Source of the DNA: Neocallimastix lanati (nom. inval.)
Lineage: Eukaryota; Neocallimastigomycota; Neocallimastigomycetes; Neocallimastigales; Neocallimastigaceae
Assembly: GCA_016946835.1 (NCBI GenBank)
Contig: JACVTC010000074.1
Span: 122,501 to 186,500 of the forward strand
Direction of reading: 5' to 3'
DNA length: 64,000 nt
Shown here piece after piece: positions 59,181 through 64,000 of the stretch. Each line of letters opens with the position of its first letter. Positions within the stretch are counted from its first letter, which is position 1. The notes under the pieces are model-generated. The model worked only from the letters and a program-made list of their open reading frames with translations, was not told the origin of the DNA and ran no database searches. Both the position numbers and the translations under genes were made by a program.

Positions 59181-59929
59181 TGATACAGATTGGAATTCTT
59201 AAACATAAAATTATTATAAAGCTTGAATAATATCTAACCTATTCAACAACAAATTAATAAATTAAAATTTGAAATTAAAATCATAATGAAAAAATTAATG
59301 TTAATTAAATACTAAAACTCGAAATTATACTTTAATTCTATTTTAATTTTTAAAATAATAAAGTACTAATGTTAATTAATTTCTCTTTTTAATTAAAAGT
59401 AAATAGTTTGTAAACAATTTTCTCTTTTTTTTTATTATTTTGAATTCTTTGTTTAAAATAATTCTTGTAATAATTGTTTATTTGTTTATTTTTATAAATA
59501 TAATTATTCTTAATTGTTTTATTATTAAAAAATGTAAATACTTTAAATTATTGTAAAAATATAAATACTTGTAAATATTTTATAAAATTAATTTTTGGTT
59601 GTTATTAGAAATGTAATAAAAAATAATAACCAAATATTATATTAATAAATAATAATAATTAAAATTAATAAATAATAATAATTAAAATTAATAAATAATA
59701 ATAAAAATTAATAAATAATAATAAAAATTAATACTAAAACACAAAAGAAATGTATAATTTTGGAAAATTAATAATAATTCAGTGTTAAACTAAAATAATA
59801 ATAACTTAATTATTAATAATAATAAAGCAAATTAATTTATATTAAATTTTATATTAAAATCAAACTTGATACATCTATTATCACTTTTGAAGTAATAACT
59901 TCAAATTAAGATAATAGAATCGTTTGTCA
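59181..59929 (+). repeat. Solo LTR, family F, copy 2
   Basis: TGATACAGATTGGAATTC to GAATCGTTTGTCA, 749 bp; flanks TTAT and TTAG. Close match to the copy at 26192. Confidence 0.75.
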
Positions 59930-59933
59930 TTAG

Positions 59934-60681
59934 TGATACGAGATATCACTAAATACCTTGTATTTCCTATTAAATACTCTTAATAATAATAAAATAAAAA
60001 ACTATTATTAAATTTTATTATTAAATATTCTTTTATTAATATCAAATATAATAAAAATTATTATTAAATATTCTTATTAATTCCTTTTATTAATATTAAA
60101 TAAAATAAAAATTATTACTAAATATTCTTATTAAAATCTTTTATTAATATCAAATATAATAAAAATTATTATTAAATATTCTTATAAAATTCTTTTATTA
60201 ATATAAATAGTTTAAAATAATTGAAAAATATAAAAGAATGTAAATATTTCTTATAAATTATTCTTTATTATTAATAATTTCAATAAATTATTTTATATAT
60301 TTTATTAGTTTATTAATAATCAAATTATGATTATTAATAATTTTAATAAATTATTTTATATAGTCTATTAGTTGTTAATAATCAAATTTTTATTATTAAA
60401 TTTTAAATAAATTATTATAAACAATAAATATTTTGTTTTATTATTTTATTAGTTTTAATAATTATTTTTCTTTTATTAATTTAAATAAAAATTAATAATT
60501 AAATAAATAAAGATTAATATTAAAATAAAAAACAATCTTTTTAATAAAACAATTTTGTGTTTCTAATAAAACATATTTATATTAAATTTCTTAAATACTT
60601 TTTTATTCTGTTTAGTATTTATACCTTTATTCACTTCTTCAGAATTTAATTTTGTAGATTAAGAATATCCGGTATAAATTA
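59934..60681 (+). repeat. Chimeric LTR: B start, C end
   Basis: Begins as LTR-B (TGATACGAGATATCACTAA) and switches near 60205 to LTR-C, ending CCGGTATAAATTA. The outer flanks match, TTAG at 59930-59933 and 60682-60685, as though it inserted as one unit. Confidence 0.7.
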
Positions 60682-60687
60682 TTAGTG

Positions 60688-61502
60688 TGTAAGAAATTGA
60701 TAAAAATTTTTATAATTTATTTCTATTTCTTATTAATTAATAATTATTTCATAATTATTATTCTTTAAAAATTTATTTCATTTAAAAACAATTATACCAA
60801 TTAATGTATTAATTATTATATGAAAAAATGTATTTAATATATAACTTCTGTATTATTTCATAGAAAAAATGTATTTAATAAAATTTCTGCATTATTTTAT
60901 CTTTCTCTTTTTTATCCTTTTTTCTTTTTAATTCTTTTAGTTATTAAAATCGGTTTTTAAAGTTTTTCCGATTAATTTAAAAACCGATTTTAATAACTAA
61001 GTTTTTCCGATTAATTATAATTAGTTTTATTTAATAACACGATAATCAATAAGTATAGATTATTGATCAAAAATCTTTCCAGTTTTTTCTTCTAATCTTT
61101 TTCTGGAAAGAATCATTGTTAAGATTAGAAAAATACATTACTTTTGTAAAAATATAAATAGCTGTTGATTTTCGTCTTTAGAAAATCAAGAGTTATTATT
61201 TTAAGAAAAATATAATAACAATAAAGACATTAAAATTTCAATTAATATAAAAAAAAATTAGTTTAAAATTTATCAAAAAAAATAATAAAATATTTAATAA
61301 TCAAATAGATTAATAAAGCTCTTATAAAAATATATTTTATTTCTCTTTTCATGTTTAAAGTCTATTATATTTTCTTATAATAAACTCTATTTTAAAGATA
61401 AGTATCAAATTCTTATTTTTATTTTAATCTTTTATTAAAATTAATAGTTTAATTAATATTAATTATAGATAATAATTTCTATAATTTATAGAAATTATTA
61501 CA
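60688..61502 (+). repeat. Solo LTR, family D, copy 2
   Basis: 815 bp, TGTAAGAAATTGATAAAAA to AATTATTACA, perfect 5-bp duplication TAGTG (60683-60687, 61503-61507). Hairpin/pseudoknot block as in copy 1, with an extra duplicated copy of the first stem region near 60950-61030. Confidence 0.85.
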
Positions 61503-61507
61503 TAGTG

Positions 61508-62358
61508 TGTTACAGTACGATTAAATAAAGAAAAATTAAACTATTTAAAGAAAATATTAAAGTAAAAAATATTATTAACAATTATAAATAAATATTAAAA
61601 AAAATTGAATATTAAAATATTAGTAATAGAATATTATAAAATTAAATAAAATATGAATAAATATATTAAAAAATCATGTATTAATTATTTATTTAATATT
61701 GTTAAACTTTTATATAATAGTTTAATAATTTAGAAAATTTAAGTTTATTATATTTTATTATTATATTTTTATATTTTTATTATTATATTTTTATTATTAT
61801 ATTTTTATTATTAAATAATTTATTTTTATTTTTAATCCAATCAAACAAATATTATATTAGTATAAAAAAGAACAAAGTAACACAATACTTTAGTTCTCTC
61901 TCTTTTTTCTTACGATTTTATTATTATATTATTTTTTTAATATTTTCTAAAAGATAAAATAATAAATTAAATAGTTTAAATAAATAAATATTTATTAAAT
62001 AGTTTTTCTTAATTTAGTGTTCTTAAAGTGTTTAATTAATAGTTTTTTGAGTTTAATGTATAGTAGTAAGGTAGTATAATATAAAATTAGCTTAGTAATA
62101 GATTAGTTAGATTAAACATTTTATAGAAATAGCAATAGGTTTAGTGAAATTATTTAGTTTAGATTAGTTTAGTTTATATTAGGATATTAGTATAAGTTAT
62201 TTTAATTTAGTTTAGATTATTTTAGATTAGGACAGTTTAGACTAAGATTAGAATAGTTTATTATTTAATTTAGATTTAGATTTAGAGAATATTATTAAAA
62301 GTTTTTCTTATTATTATAATATATTATTTTATTAATAAAATCTTCAGATCTTGTACTA
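61508..62358 (+). repeat. Solo LTR, family K, copy 2
   Basis: TGTTACAGTACGATT to ATCTTGTACTA, 851 bp. Shares the AGAACAAAGTAACACAATAC promoter-side block with copy 1. Confidence 0.65.
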
Positions 62359-62365
62359 TTTGATG

Positions 62366-63326
62366 TGTAAGAATCTATAATTATTTTTAAATAAAATAAT
62401 TATATTTTCTTAGTTAAGTTATAATTATAACTTTATTTAATTATATAATATTTATTCATTTAAATATTATTAATATTTTATTTAACTAAATATTAAATAT
62501 TCATTAATTTAATACAACAAAATTTATTTAATTAATTATTATTTATACATTTATAAATAATTATAGTTTATTTAATTATACATTTAATTATTAAATTTAT
62601 TAGTCTTAGTTTATTTATTTAATTAAATTGTAAACAAATATATTATGTATTCTAATATGTATTTAATAATGTATTCTGTATTTTGTTTATTAATATCATT
62701 ATTATGTTATTTTTCTTATTTCTAAATTTATGATTTTATGTTCGAAATATCTTTTATTATTTTATTCTTTATTTTCTATCAATTAGATTAGATTAGCGAA
62801 TGGGTTAATTAGGGTTTTTCCCAATCACTTCTTCAAAGTAATTGGTTTTCCTAATTGATACGATGATCGATATGGATAGAATATCGATCAAAAATCTTAT
62901 CTAGGTTTTTCTCTCTAATCTTTTCCTAGATAAGAGATTTGTTAAGATTAGAAAACATTTTTTAATTTAACCTTATTTTTCAAAAAAGTATAAATAAGGC
63001 TCTTGAATTCTCTTTGAGAAATCAAGAGTTATTATTATAACAATTATAATATAGTAATAACATTAATAAATATTTTATATTTCTATTTTAACAAAGTAAG
63101 TTTTAATAAAACAAATTTAAAAATAAAATAAAATAAAATAATCTTTTCTCTTTGACAATTCTGTTTTATTAGTTTATTATAATTAGTTTTAATAAATTCT
63201 TTCCTATAGAAGATAAGTATATTTATCTTTTTTTGCTTTCTCAATTTAATAATAATTATTATTTAGTTATTATTAAGTTGTAGTTAATAATTTAATTATA
63301 ATTAATTTTATAATTAAATTATTACA
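62366..63326 (+). repeat. Solo LTR, family A, reference-quality copy
   Basis: 961 bp, TGTAAGAATCTATAATTATT to AAATTATTACA, flanks TGATG and AGATG. Best copy for the U3 structure: stem TGATCGATAT/ATATCGATCA (62864-62890), stem CTTATCTAGG/CCTAGATAAG (62896-62905, 62925-62934), loop TCTAATCTT (62914-62922) complementary to AAGATTAGA (62944-62952), TATA box TATAAAT (62989-62995) and hairpin 63000-63028. Confidence 0.85.
62864..63028 (+). promoter_or_regulatory. LTR-A U3 pseudoknot, TATA box and start hairpin
   Basis: H-type pseudoknot geometry: stem 1 of 10 bp, 8-nt loop, stem 2 of 9 bp, 2-nt junction and 9-nt loop. TATAAAT follows about 37 bp later, then the hairpin CTCTTGAATTCTC/GAGAAATCAAGAG at the expected transcription start region. 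The arms vary between copies but remain paired. Confidence 0.65.
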
Positions 63327-64000
63327 AGATGATCCGGAACTAGCCTATTTACTTCAAATAAGCATATATAAAAATGATAAAAAGAAAAAAAATATAAAAT
63401 GTTTATAGTAATTAAATTATTTAAAATTAAAATAGTTATAATAAAAAAAAATTATTTATAATAAAATTATTTATAATAAAAATATTTATAATAAAAATAA
63501 TTATCTATAAATTGTTTTCAATAAAATAAATAAAGAAATATTTAATTCTCTATAAAATTAAATCGTTCGACAATACTAACTATTATTTTTATTGTTTTCT
63601 CTAAAAGAGATTATTATTTTCTCTATCCTTTTTACAATAATAAACTTTATGAGAATATGATATTAATAATTTGCAGGAATACTAAATTATATATTAATTG
63701 ATAAATTAAAATAATATTAAATTAGATAGTTAAAATTTTAAATATAAATAAATCATTAATTATTATACAACTATATTTTAAAAGAGATACTTTAGAATAG
63801 GTTAATTTTAAAATATATTAATATTAAAATAATATTCATAATAGAATAATATAAATAAATTTATATGTTAATGATCAATTCAAGATTCATGTAAAAAACT
63901 ATAAAAGGAAGAAATTTTCTTTCTTTCGAAAAGGGACGATAAAAAAAATAAATAAAAATTTATAAAATACTTTTATTTAAACTATTAAAAACTTATTTAT
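63327..64000. other. AT-rich window end
   Basis: Opens with GATCCGGAACTAGCC, perhaps the start of another K-like element (compare TGTTACGGAACTAGC at 32538). Short repeats of TTATAATAAAA follow. CTTTCGAAAAGGGACG near 63923 is unexplained. No gene. Confidence 0.4.

Noticed and set aside
1-64000. Mitochondrial or plastid origin suggested by extreme AT content
   Set aside because: Nuclear retrotransposons with tRNA-targeted LTRs, Pol III terminators and absence of organelle genes argue for nuclear DNA.

Overview
This window is nuclear DNA of an extremely AT-rich eukaryote: most intergenic stretches hold only A and T for tens of bases. Eukaryotic tRNA genes with T-run Pol III terminators, Ty1/copia and Ty3/gypsy elements and a MULE-type transposase fragment rule out an organelle or a bacterium. 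The best guess for the host is an anaerobic gut fungus (Neocallimastigomycota). Another AT-rich lineage, such as a dictyostelid, cannot be excluded from this sequence alone. No intact host protein gene was found. Host-type content is two tRNA genes and one broken von Willebrand factor A (VWA) domain gene.

Layout. 1-0.83 kb: transposase fragment. 1.2-4 kb: LTR-like elements. 4.7-6.5 kb: remnants plus the VWA pseudogene. 6.9-14.8 kb: solo LTRs, one MITE and a copia tail. 15.1-21.0 kb: full-length but decayed Ty1/copia element inserted in a solo LTR. 21.92-22.0 kb: tRNA-Val(UAC), minus strand. 22.0-26.9 kb: six LTRs stacked back to back upstream of that tRNA. 26.9-38.6 kb: more LTRs. 39.1-40.8 kb: truncated copia element on the minus strand. 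41.70-41.77 kb: tRNA-Gly(UCC), minus strand. 41.8-44.2 kb: two stacked LTRs. 44.2-51.2 kb: Ty3/gypsy element with a nearly intact pol. 51.2-63.3 kb: further LTRs, a long (TTTTTG)n array and tandem duplications.

The solo elements are named here by letter (A, B, C and so on); 'plus' for a family is nominal except where a TATA box or polypurine tract orients it. Nearly all begin TG and end CA. Families with TGTAAG-type ends (A, D, H, M) show 5-bp target duplications. Families with TGATA or TGGTA ends (B, C, F, G, W) show 4-bp duplications.

Three observations stand out. (1) At tRNA-Val, six different LTRs each duplicated the same short target (TCGTT region, 11-16 bp upstream of the tRNA), so every new insertion pushed the older ones outward; tRNA-Gly has the same 16-bp spacing. 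This is Ty3-like Pol III targeting with a readable insertion history. (2) The A and D LTRs carry a chain of hairpins plus a predicted pseudoknot whose arms differ between copies yet stay complementary. (3) The gypsy element has a textbook -1 frameshift signal (T TTA AAC plus stem-loop) between gag and pol, and a leader with four tandem hairpins that show compensatory change.
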